18,836 nt of DNA. Origin: an uncultured Treponema sp. (GTDB lineage: Bacteria; Spirochaetota; Spirochaetia; Treponematales; Treponemataceae). Made by a program: the position numbers and the translations under genes. The stretch's first letter is position 1. Every line of letters starts with the position of its first letter. Shown here in pieces: positions 8,348-12,895 of the stretch. Under the pieces are notes generated by a model that saw nothing but the letters and a program-made list of their open reading frames with translations, was not told the origin of the DNA and did not search any database. The DNA is taken from the NCBI GenBank assembly GCA_905236315.1, contig CAJOPO010000150.1:1-18836 (forward strand), written 5' to 3'.

Positions 8348-8376
8348 TTGACAATTTATACTTTTACATATATTCT
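8348..8376 (+). promoter_or_regulatory. Sigma-70 promoter of tRNA-Arg
   Basis: TTGACA (8348-8353) is separated by exactly 17 bases from TATTCT (8371-8376). The predicted start near 8383 is about six bases before the mature tRNA 5' end. The same TTGACA-17-TATTCT combination occurs ahead of the leuD-like gene. Confidence 0.75.
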
Positions 8377-8388
8377 AGCCCTTAACTA

Positions 8389-8462
8389 GGGAGATTAGCT
8401 CAACTGGATAGAGCGTTGGCCTCCGGAGCCAAAGACTGTGGGTTCAAATCCCGTATCTCTCA
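8389..8462 (+). tRNA. tRNA-Arg (anticodon CCG)
   Basis: The 74-base cloverleaf is complete. The acceptor GGGAGAT pairs with ATCTCTC (one G-U). The D-arm follows as AGCTCAACTGGATAGAGC. The anticodon stem TTGGC/GCCAA encloses the loop CTCCGGA with CCG at positions 34-36 and G37. The T-arm GTGGG/CCCGT encloses TTCAAAT. The discriminator base is A8462 and CCA is not encoded. It decodes CGG, a rare codon in AT-rich genomes. It stands alone between divergent maf and a convergent exported-protein gene. Confidence 0.95.
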
Positions 8463-8496
8463 AGATATTCTACCTTTCAATATAAATCTTTCATAT

Positions 8497-8525
8497 AAAA
8501 ACCCGTCTTCCAACGGGTTTTTATT
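8497..8525. terminator. Bidirectional intrinsic terminator (tRNA-Arg and HEAT-protein gene)
   Basis: CCCGT (8502-8506) pairs with ACGGG (8513-8517) around a six-base loop, and flanking A-runs pair with T-runs (8498-8501 with 8518-8521). Both strands therefore read as a stem followed by a T-tract. It sits between the convergent ends of the tRNA and the minus-strand gene ending at 8550. Confidence 0.85.
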
Positions 8526-8549
8526 TTATAAAGTAAACTTAGTAAAAGT

Positions 8550-9260
8550 TTATTCTTCTGAATCTGAATTATCTGAAGAGTCTCCTGATTGAATTTGGTC
8601 TAAAAGATTTAGTGCATAAGTTCTTACAGAACGTGTATAGCGATAATTTGCAGCAATAGCACCAATGGATTCAATCATAGGTTGTTTATTTTCTACACTT
8701 GGAGCTAATTTCTCATAAGCGAAGAGAATTTCCAACGCTAGTGAACTTGTTGGGTTTAGAGCTGCATATCTACGCTGAATAAATGTAATTGTATTTACAA
8801 CTTCATCATTATCATTTATTCCAATATCTCCTAAGGAACGAACAGCTGCAGAAACAACCATAGGCTCTACGTCTTCGGTAGCAATTTGTAATAGTGTATT
8901 TTTTGATTCTTCTGTTGGAACCTGTCCTAATAACTCACAAGCTTTTTTTCTCACATCAGGATAGTTATTCATAATGCGACCATTTGTGCGAGACTTTGTT
9001 GTTATACCTTCACCTGCTAGACTACGAAGAGAAGTTACCATATCATCTGATGTTCTTCCTGAATTAATGGCATTTTCAATATATTGTAAAGCAAGCAATT
9101 TGTTATCATAATCTGGAGAGGCTGTAAGTTCTGTAACAATTACATCCTCTGCATTCTGCATGTATTGACCTTCTACTGTTTCTTGACTCCTCTGTGCAAA
9201 AGCCATTCCTGAAACAAGAATAAGGGATGTGCCAACGGCAAGAATTTTACTTAATTTCAT
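8550..9260 (-). CDS. Exported HEAT-repeat-like protein
   Basis: This 236-residue protein starts with a Sec signal peptide (MKLSKILAVG, hydrophobic core, AFA then Gln23), with cleavage expected after Ala22, so it is probably periplasmic. The mature part is entirely helical in character, with HEAT-like units: KLLALQYIENAI, DVRKKACELLGQVPTEESKNTLLQIA, PMVVSAAVRSLGDIGIND and SLALEILFAYEKL. The last eleven residues are Ser/Asp/Glu-rich (SGDSSDNSDSE). An AGGAGGA Shine-Dalgarno is ten bases before the ATG. It probably has its own promoter overlapping the upstream gene's stop codon. HEAT proteins are usually protein-interaction scaffolds; the specific partner is unknown. Confidence 0.85.
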   Translation of the reverse strand: MKLSKILAVGTSLILVSGMAFAQRSQETVEGQYMQNAEDVIVTELTASPDYDNKLLALQYIENAINSGRTSDDMVTSLRSLAGEGITTKSRTNGRIMNNYPDVRKKACELLGQVPTEESKNTLLQIATEDVEPMVVSAAVRSLGDIGINDNDEVVNTITFIQRRYAALNPTSSLALEILFAYEKLAPSVENKQPMIESIGAIAANYRYTRSVRTYALNLLDQIQSGDSSDNSDSEE

Positions 9261-9301
9261 TTTTATCAGTTCCTCCTGATTTTAATATTAATAGGAAACC
9301 C

Positions 9302-9319
9302 TTAAAACTAAAGTTTTAA
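9302..9319 (-). promoter_or_regulatory. AT-rich hairpin in the leader of the HEAT-protein gene
   Basis: TTAAAACT (9302-9309) and AGTTTTAA (9312-9319) are perfect inverted repeats separated by two bases. It lies in the roughly 68-base leader between the predicted start site and the ATG at 9260. It could equally be an operator or a weak barrier to upstream readthrough. Confidence 0.35.
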
Positions 9320-9334
9320 AGTATTTATATCTAC

Positions 9335-9363
9335 ATTATAAAACACAATAATTAAAAAATCAA
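9335..9363 (-). promoter_or_regulatory. Candidate sigma-70 promoter of the HEAT-protein gene
   Basis: On the minus strand TTGATT (9363-9358) is followed after 17 bases by a perfect TATAAT (9340-9335). The -35 box overlaps the stop codon of the lipoprotein gene. The predicted start is near 9328. Confidence 0.6.
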
Positions 9364-10445
9364 TCATTCAATGGCGGTAAATGAATTTTCCATTCATTAT
9401 TTATTTTATAAAAACTATAGTAAATAATATCCATATTTCCATTAACCTGTACAACCTTTACAGATGTAGGTGTTTCATAACGAATTTCATCTACGGCACG
9501 TCCTTTTCTTGCAGGAATAAAGACATATTTAAAATAATCTTCAAGAGTATTTAGTCTTATAATGCCGTTTCCAGGTAACCTACTAGATGCCTTTTGCAAA
9601 TTCTGTTTCTTTGACCAATACCTTATACTTTCATCATCTACATAGGTAATCCATTTTTTATAGTTAGCATAACGCATAACACTATCAAGTTCTTCAATTA
9701 TTTCTAGGATAATAGCTTTATCTTCTGCAAACTCTTCTTTAGAAACCGTAGAGTCCATATTAGCAACAGAACGTTCATACTCTTTATCTTCTTCTGTTTT
9801 TTCTGGTTCAACTACAGGTTCTGGAATCACTTCTGCTATTTTGGGTTCTTCTTTAGGTTCCTCAATTTTTACTTCTTCCTTTTTTGGCTCTTCTTTAGGT
9901 TCTTCCTTTGGAGTAACGGGAACTGGTTCTTGAGGTTTTGGTTCAGGAAGTGTCATTTCTTTAGCAGAAGGACGCTTTGGCTCTTGAACAGATACAATGC
10001 TCACTGGAGTTTTTGAAAAATCAACAATAGGCTCTTCCTCTTTTACAGGTTCTTCTACTTCTACTATTGCAGGTTCTTCCTCCTTTACAACTTCTTCCTT
10101 TATAGGTTCTTCTTCTTTTACTTCAATAGGTTCTTCCTTTTCTTCAACTTTGGGTTCTTCTTTTGGCTCTTCTACCTTTACTTCTGTAATTTCCTCTTTA
10201 GGAGTATCAACAACAGGTTCATCCGTCTTATTTAAATCTTCTTTTTGAGTTGTTTCTTCTTTTTGTGTAGGGGACTCTTTTTTTGTATTATCATTATCTG
10301 TGTTATAATAATCATAATAGTCGTAGTAATAATCGTCATAATAATAATCATTATGTGCAGAATTAGAGGAACAACTACTTGTACACCCTGTAAATGAGAA
10401 TATAAATATAATTGAACACAGTCCTGGCACGAAAAATTTATTCAT
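9360..10445 (-). CDS. Tyr/Asp-rich, Pro/Glu-repeat lipoprotein with a C-terminal globular domain
   Basis: From ATG 10445 the product is 361 residues. Residues 1-20 are a lipoprotein signal ending FSFTG before Cys21, a permissive spirochaetal-style lipobox, so the protein is predicted to be lipid-anchored. Residues 32-50 are almost only Tyr, Asp and Asn. Residues about 56-220 form a long charged linker of Lys/Glu/Pro/Val repeats (KEEP, EEPKEEP), probably extended and able to span periplasm or peptidoglycan. Residues 221-361 are a normal-composition domain ending YYSFYKINNEWKIHLPPL, a strand pattern reminiscent of NTF2/SnoaL-like folds (weak inference). The frame is open further upstream to 10673, but that would overlap divergent coaD and remove the signal peptide. 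No Shine-Dalgarno precedes ATG 10445, and the promoter suggests a leaderless mRNA. Confidence 0.85.
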   Translation of the reverse strand: MNKFFVPGLCSIIFIFSFTGCTSSCSSNSAHNDYYYDDYYYDYYDYYNTDNDNTKKESPTQKEETTQKEDLNKTDEPVVDTPKEEITEVKVEEPKEEPKVEEKEEPIEVKEEEPIKEEVVKEEEPAIVEVEEPVKEEEPIVDFSKTPVSIVSVQEPKRPSAKEMTLPEPKPQEPVPVTPKEEPKEEPKKEEVKIEEPKEEPKIAEVIPEPVVEPEKTEEDKEYERSVANMDSTVSKEEFAEDKAIILEIIEELDSVMRYANYKKWITYVDDESIRYWSKKQNLQKASSRLPGNGIIRLNTLEDYFKYVFIPARKGRAVDEIRYETPTSVKVVQVNGNMDIIYYSFYKINNEWKIHLPPLND

Positions 10446-10452
10446 AATCTTA

Positions 10453-10481
10453 AATATAAATTTGAGCAGATTATTTGTCAA
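10453..10481 (-). promoter_or_regulatory. Sigma-70 promoter giving a predicted leaderless lipoprotein mRNA
   Basis: On the minus strand TTGACA (10481-10476) is followed by exactly 17 bases and TATATT (10458-10453). Only seven bases separate the -10 box from the ATG at 10445, so transcription should begin at or within a base or two of the start codon. Confidence 0.75.
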
Positions 10482-10510
10482 GGGAAATGCAAAAACTAGC
10501 CTATTTTGAC

Positions 10511-10539
10511 TTTTCATTTTTATAAGCAAATGATAAACT
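10511..10539 (+). promoter_or_regulatory. Weak candidate promoter of coaD
   Basis: TTTTCA (10511-10516), 17 bases, then TAAACT (10534-10539), each matching four of six consensus bases. The -10 box ends eight bases before the coaD ATG, and no Shine-Dalgarno is visible. A better -35 (TTGACT, 10506-10511) is too far from this -10. Treat as tentative. Confidence 0.3.
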
Positions 10540-10547
10540 TTATTATT

Positions 10548-11030
10548 ATGACAACTGCTGTTTTTCCAGGGTCTTTTGACCCACCAACTTTTGGACACTT
10601 GAATATAATAGAAAGAAGTTGCAGACTTTTTGATAAAATAGATGTAGTAATCGCTGTTAATCCAGATAAGCAATACCTTTTTTCTTCTTCTGAAAGATTT
10701 GCTATGCTTCAGAAACTAACGGAAGGTTATAAAAATGTAAGCGTACATATATGTAACACTCTCATAAGTGATTATTGTAAAAAGGTTGGTGCAAAAGTTC
10801 TTTTGCGAGGAATACGAAATATTAATGACTTCTCTTATGAATTTGACCTTTCTCTTATCAATCGTTCATTAAATCAAGAGGTAGAAACCTTATTTGTACC
10901 AACAGAACAAAGATATTTTTTAATTCGCTCAAGTAGTATAAAAGAACTAGCTCGCTATGGTGGAGATATTAGTGCTATGGTTCCACCCATTGTAGAAATG
11001 GCGATAAAAGCAAAGTACAATCAAGATTAA
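10548..11030 (+). CDS. coaD: Phosphopantetheine adenylyltransferase
   Basis: CoaD transfers AMP to 4'-phosphopantetheine to make dephospho-CoA, the penultimate CoA step. The nucleotidyltransferase motif FPGSFDPPTFGH is at residues 6-17 (TxGH with His17). RGIRNINDFSYE is at 88-99 and the IRSSSIKELA block at 126-135 (ISSTxxRE equivalent). Starting at ATG 10548 gives 160 residues, matching the family (159-164) and its usual start just before the A-V-x-P-G-S-F strand. The frame extends to 10506, but the added residues are not family-like. It is divergent from the lipoprotein gene, with 102 bp between the starts. CoA made with its help supplies the prosthetic group for AcpP, encoded 0.7 kb downstream. 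Confidence 0.96.
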   Translation: MTTAVFPGSFDPPTFGHLNIIERSCRLFDKIDVVIAVNPDKQYLFSSSERFAMLQKLTEGYKNVSVHICNTLISDYCKKVGAKVLLRGIRNINDFSYEFDLSLINRSLNQEVETLFVPTEQRYFLIRSSSIKELARYGGDISAMVPPIVEMAIKAKYNQD

Positions 11031-11045
11031 ACTTAATACAAGTCA

Positions 11046-11183
11046 ATGAGGGGTACGTATACACGTCGGTGGGTGGTACCTATACACGTCGGTATGTGGT
11101 ACGTGTATACGTCAGTGTATGGTGCATTATCCATTGCTGTGGGTACGGTTATTTTCAATTTGGAAAAAGCATTTGAAAACTAA
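11046..11183 (+). CDS. Possible 45-residue membrane micropeptide (doubtful)
   Basis: An ATG at 11046 opens 45 codons ending at TAA 11181-11183, running through the whole tandem-repeat block. The predicted peptide begins MRGTYTRRW, has a mostly uncharged, hydrophobic middle (VVPIHVGMWYVY ... SIAVGTVIFNL) long enough to cross a membrane, and ends with EKAFEN. No Shine-Dalgarno is present. The repeat period of 23 is not a multiple of three, so each unit is read in a different frame. This may be chance; it is listed because it would otherwise be missed. Confidence 0.15.
   Translation: MRGTYTRRWVVPIHVGMWYVYTSVYGALSIAVGTVIFNLEKAFEN
11052..11150 (+). repeat. 23-bp imperfect tandem repeat, about four units
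   Basis: Units start at 11052, 11075, 11098 and 11121, each 23 bases and beginning GGTAC or GGTGC; a partial GGTACGGTT follows at 11142-11150. Units 1 and 2 share TATACACGTCGGT, unit 3 is TGTATACGTCAGT, and unit 4 is strongly decayed. The core ACGTATACACGT of unit 1 (11055-11066) is the exact reverse complement of ACGTGTATACGT in unit 3 (11101-11112), so the array also contains an inverted pair. Confidence 0.8.
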
Positions 11184-11227
11184 CATAAATCTAAAAATCC
11201 TGTAGGTTTTTCTAAGTAAAGCTAGTA

Positions 11228-11252
11228 TTCTTAGGGGCTAAGCCCCTAAGAA
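11228..11252. repeat. 11-bp perfect hairpin with three-base loop
   Basis: TTCTTAGGGGC (11228-11238) pairs with GCCCCTAAGAA (11242-11252) around TAA. It is the first element of the GC-rich structured block. No T-run follows on either strand, so it is not a standard intrinsic terminator, although it is the first strong stem after coaD. Confidence 0.75.
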
Positions 11253-11260
11253 GTGCTGGA

Positions 11261-11288
11261 CAAACTGCGCCCAAGTGGAAGCAGTTTG
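11261..11288. repeat. 8-bp perfect hairpin with 12-base loop
   Basis: CAAACTGC (11261-11268) pairs with GCAGTTTG (11281-11288). The loop GCCCAAGTGGAA contains CCAAG, which could alternatively pair with CTTGG at 11293-11297, so a pseudoknot or alternative fold with the next stem is possible. Confidence 0.6.
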
Positions 11289-11293
11289 GGGGC

Positions 11294-11343
11294 TTGGAGG
11301 GGAGAAAAACCCGCTTCTGAGTAGAGGTTTTTCTCCCCTCCAA
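11294..11343. repeat. 18-bp perfect hairpin, the strongest in the window
   Basis: TTGGAGGGGAGAAAAACC (11294-11311) is exactly complementary to 11326-11343, with a 14-base loop (CGCTTCTGAGTAGA). One arm is purine-rich and the other pyrimidine-rich. No T-run follows on either strand. An 18-bp uninterrupted stem is unusual for a terminator and suggests selection for the structure or the remnant of a mobile inverted repeat. Confidence 0.85.
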
Positions 11344-11354
11344 AAACACGGGGC

Positions 11355-11372
11355 TCAAGGGCACCCCCTTGA
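11355..11372. repeat. 7-bp GC-rich hairpin
   Basis: TCAAGGG (11355-11361) pairs with CCCTTGA (11366-11372) around CACC. It closes the structured block; composition returns to AT-rich immediately after. Confidence 0.55.
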
Positions 11373-11406
11373 AGACTGATTTCCTTGTCGCTATGGGTAT
11401 TTACTC

Positions 11407-11436
11407 TTGACAATAAAATGAATTTGCATATATAAT
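11407..11436 (+). promoter_or_regulatory. Sigma-70 promoter P1 of rpmF-acpP
   Basis: TTGACA (11407-11412) and TATAAT (11431-11436) are both perfect consensus boxes with an 18-base spacer. It lies 81 bases before the rpmF ATG. Confidence 0.8.
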
Positions 11437-11438
11437 TA

Positions 11439-11468
11439 TTGACAAGAAATAGAAATCTGTAGTAATAT
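11439..11468 (+). promoter_or_regulatory. Second candidate promoter P2 of rpmF-acpP
   Basis: A second TTGACA (11439-11444) is followed after 18 bases by TAATAT (11463-11468), starting exactly 32 bases after P1. The predicted start is near 11475, leaving a leader of about 40 bases. Confidence 0.55.
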
Positions 11469-11516
11469 ATGCAACGTTATACAGATGACTACAATTTTAT
11501 AGCGAGGTTATATATT

Positions 11517-11705
11517 ATGGCAGTACCTAGATCTAAAACATCAAAAGCCGTAACAAAAAGAAGACGCGGTGTTAATATGCGTCTAGCAACTCCACATCTT
11601 GTTGCTTGCGGTAACTGTGGCAATCTTGTTTTGCAGCACCATGTATGTCCAAAATGTGGTTTCTATCATGGACGACAGGTTATAACACCAGAAGTAAACG
11701 GCTAA
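11517..11705 (+). CDS. rpmF: 50S ribosomal protein L32
   Basis: L32 is a small zinc-ribbon protein of the large subunit. The N-terminus AVPRSKTSKAVTKRRRG is diagnostic, and the zinc ribbon is present as CGNC and CPKC at about residues 32-35 and 45-48. From ATG 11517 it is 62 residues, the normal size. The frame opens upstream to 11469, but the added residues are not L32-like and cover the promoter; a GAGG nine to ten bases before 11517 supports the shorter form. It is followed by acpP after 15 bases. Linkage of rpmF to fatty-acid genes is widespread in bacteria. Confidence 0.97.
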   Translation: MAVPRSKTSKAVTKRRRGVNMRLATPHLVACGNCGNLVLQHHVCPKCGFYHGRQVITPEVNG

Positions 11706-11720
11706 TTTTAGGAGAAAACA

Positions 11721-11960
11721 ATGGCAGCTGACGAATTGTTTGAAAAAGTTCAGAGTATTATTGCTGACAAATTGGAAATTGATCCATCTAAGGTAACTTT
11801 AGAGGCTTCTTTCCGTGGAGATTTAGGTGCCGATAGTTTGGATACCTATGATATGATTTATCAAATAGAAGAAGAAACTGGTGTTTCTATTCCAGATGAA
11901 GAAGCTAATAAGTTTGAAACTGTAAAAGATGCTTATGAGTATATAAAAGCTCATAAATAA
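11721..11960 (+). CDS. acpP: Acyl carrier protein
   Basis: AcpP carries growing acyl chains on a 4'-phosphopantetheine arm during fatty-acid synthesis. The attachment site is Ser39 in GADSLD. The 79-residue acidic helical protein has helix I (LFEKVQSIIADKL), DPSKVT, the GADSLDT helix II, then IPDEEANKFETVKDAYEYI. After DSLDT the sequence reads YDMIYQIEEETG where many ACPs have VELVMALEEEFG, a modest variation. An AGGAG lies six bases before the ATG. It is co-transcribed with rpmF and ends before a strong terminator. CoaD, encoded just upstream of the operon, is required for its prosthetic group. Confidence 0.97.
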   Translation: MAADELFEKVQSIIADKLEIDPSKVTLEASFRGDLGADSLDTYDMIYQIEEETGVSIPDEEANKFETVKDAYEYIKAHK

Positions 11961-11985
11961 TAATGTTTCTTTTGTTTGCTTTAGT

Positions 11986-12026
11986 AAAAGGCGCAGTTTT
12001 AGTTAGAACTGTGCCTTTTTTGTTTT
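11986..12026 (+). terminator. Strong rho-independent terminator after acpP
   Basis: AAAAGGCGCAGTT (11986-11998) pairs with AACTGTGCCTTTT (12007-12019), 13 bp with a single G-U, around an eight-base loop, and runs into TTTTTTGTTTT. It ends only 14 bases before the rnc start codon. Confidence 0.92.
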
Positions 12027-12039
12027 ATGGATATGTGGT

Positions 12040-12792
12040 ATGAATAAGCGAGATTTGATATACGAAACAAGAAAACTAAGTAAAGAAAGAGAAAGTGCTC
12101 TTAAGGAATTTTGTAAAAATTTAAATATCAAATTTAATAATTTAGGAATTCTAGATTTAGCTTTTCATCATCGTTCATATTCTAATGAAAATGAAGCGCA
12201 TAAACGTTATAATAATGAACGCCTTGAATTCTTAGGCGATAGTGTATTAGGTCTTGCTGCTGCTGCGTTTTTGTATGAAGATATGATGGATAATCCAGAA
12301 GGAGACCTTGCTCGCATAAAATCTAATGTAGTTAGCGAGCTATCGTTAGCTCCTATAGCTTTAAATATAATGCATATAGATAAATACCTAGTTCTAGGAA
12401 GGGGTGAAGAACTCACAGGTGGCAGAACAAAGAAAGCTATTTTAGCAGATGCTTTTGAAGCTGTTGTTGGAGCATTATACTTAGATTCTGGTTATAAAAC
12501 AGCAGAAGATTTTGTACTTAAGATGATTGTTCCAGAAATAAGGAAAGTGCAGCAAGATAAAGGACATAAAGATTATAAAACAATACTTCAAGAATTTTAT
12601 CAAAAAAAATATAAAATATGCCCTCAATATGAACTTGTTAATAAAACAGGTCCTGAGCATGATATGACATTTTGGGTTTCTGTACATTTAAAAGATGATA
12701 CTTATGGACCTGCAAAAGGTCATAATAAAAAATCAGCAGAACAGGAAGCTGCACGCTTAGCTTGCGAAAGTTTTGGAATAGAAACAGAATAG
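12040..12792 (+). CDS. rnc: Ribonuclease III
   Basis: RNase III cuts double-stranded RNA and processes rRNA precursors and structured mRNAs. The endonuclease domain carries the signature NNERLEFLGDSVL at about 58-70 (Glu63, Asp67), and the second metal-binding set lies in KKAILADAFEAVVGALYLD (Asp137, Glu140). A double-stranded RNA-binding domain occupies about 178-246, with DYKTILQEFYQ and the C-terminal KKSAEQEAARLA helix. Length is 250 residues. The ATG at 12040 has no good Shine-Dalgarno and sits just after the acpP terminator, so expression may rely on readthrough and be low. RNase III is also a plausible processor of the strong hairpin upstream of rpmF. Confidence 0.96.
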   Translation: MNKRDLIYETRKLSKERESALKEFCKNLNIKFNNLGILDLAFHHRSYSNENEAHKRYNNERLEFLGDSVLGLAAAAFLYEDMMDNPEGDLARIKSNVVSELSLAPIALNIMHIDKYLVLGRGEELTGGRTKKAILADAFEAVVGALYLDSGYKTAEDFVLKMIVPEIRKVQQDKGHKDYKTILQEFYQKKYKICPQYELVNKTGPEHDMTFWVSVHLKDDTYGPAKGHNKKSAEQEAARLACESFGIETE

Positions 12793-12814
12793 TCTTAGCA
12801 AATCAAAAATATAT

Positions 12815-12841
12815 TTAATCCACTTATTTACTTGCCGATAA
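12815..12841 (+). promoter_or_regulatory. Sigma-28 (FliA)-type promoter of the rod operon
   Basis: GCCGATAA (12834-12841) is identical to the FliA -10 consensus. Fifteen bases upstream is TTAA (12815-12818; consensus TAAA). It lies 54 bases before the flgF ATG. A sigma-70-like alternative exists (TTGCCG 12832-12837, 19 bases, TATACT 12857-12862) with a long spacer, so dual use is possible. Confidence 0.65.
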
Positions 12842-12895
12842 ATTCCTATGTAAGGTTATACTTTATATCATTAAAAATTTAGATTTGAGGTGAGT

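Noticed and set aside
8389..8462. tRNA-Arg as an integration site for a genomic island
   Set aside because: No integrase and no duplicated tRNA 3' end were found nearby; the flanks are ordinary chromosomal genes.
9997..10248. Plus-strand ORF of 83 residues rich in Ser and Gly
   Set aside because: It is the antisense of the Glu/Lys/Pro repeat codons of the lipoprotein gene, so its length reflects codon bias.
10506..10547. N-terminal extension of coaD
   Set aside because: CoaD proteins begin just before the A-V-x-P-G-S-F strand; the extra 14 residues would make it unusually long and cover the putative promoter.
9360..10673. A longer 437-residue reading of the lipoprotein gene
   Set aside because: The extra 76 residues lack sequence character, overlap divergent coaD and its upstream region, and would bury the signal peptide and lipobox that start at ATG 10445.
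11121..11143. TTATCCATT as a DnaA box, suggesting a replication origin
   Set aside because: Only one approximate box occurs, as part of a decayed repeat unit, with no dnaA, dnaN or AT-rich unwinding region arrangement nearby.
11052..11143. Tandem repeats as a CRISPR array
   Set aside because: Units are contiguous with no unique spacers, imperfect and only 23 bp long, and no cas genes are present.
11294..11343. 18-bp hairpin as the coaD intrinsic terminator
   Set aside because: No T-run follows the stem on either strand, and it lies more than 260 bp after the coaD stop. Rho-dependent or processing roles remain possible.
11469..11516. N-terminal extension of rpmF
   Set aside because: L32 begins MAVPRSK; the extension overlaps promoter P2 and has no ribosome-binding site.
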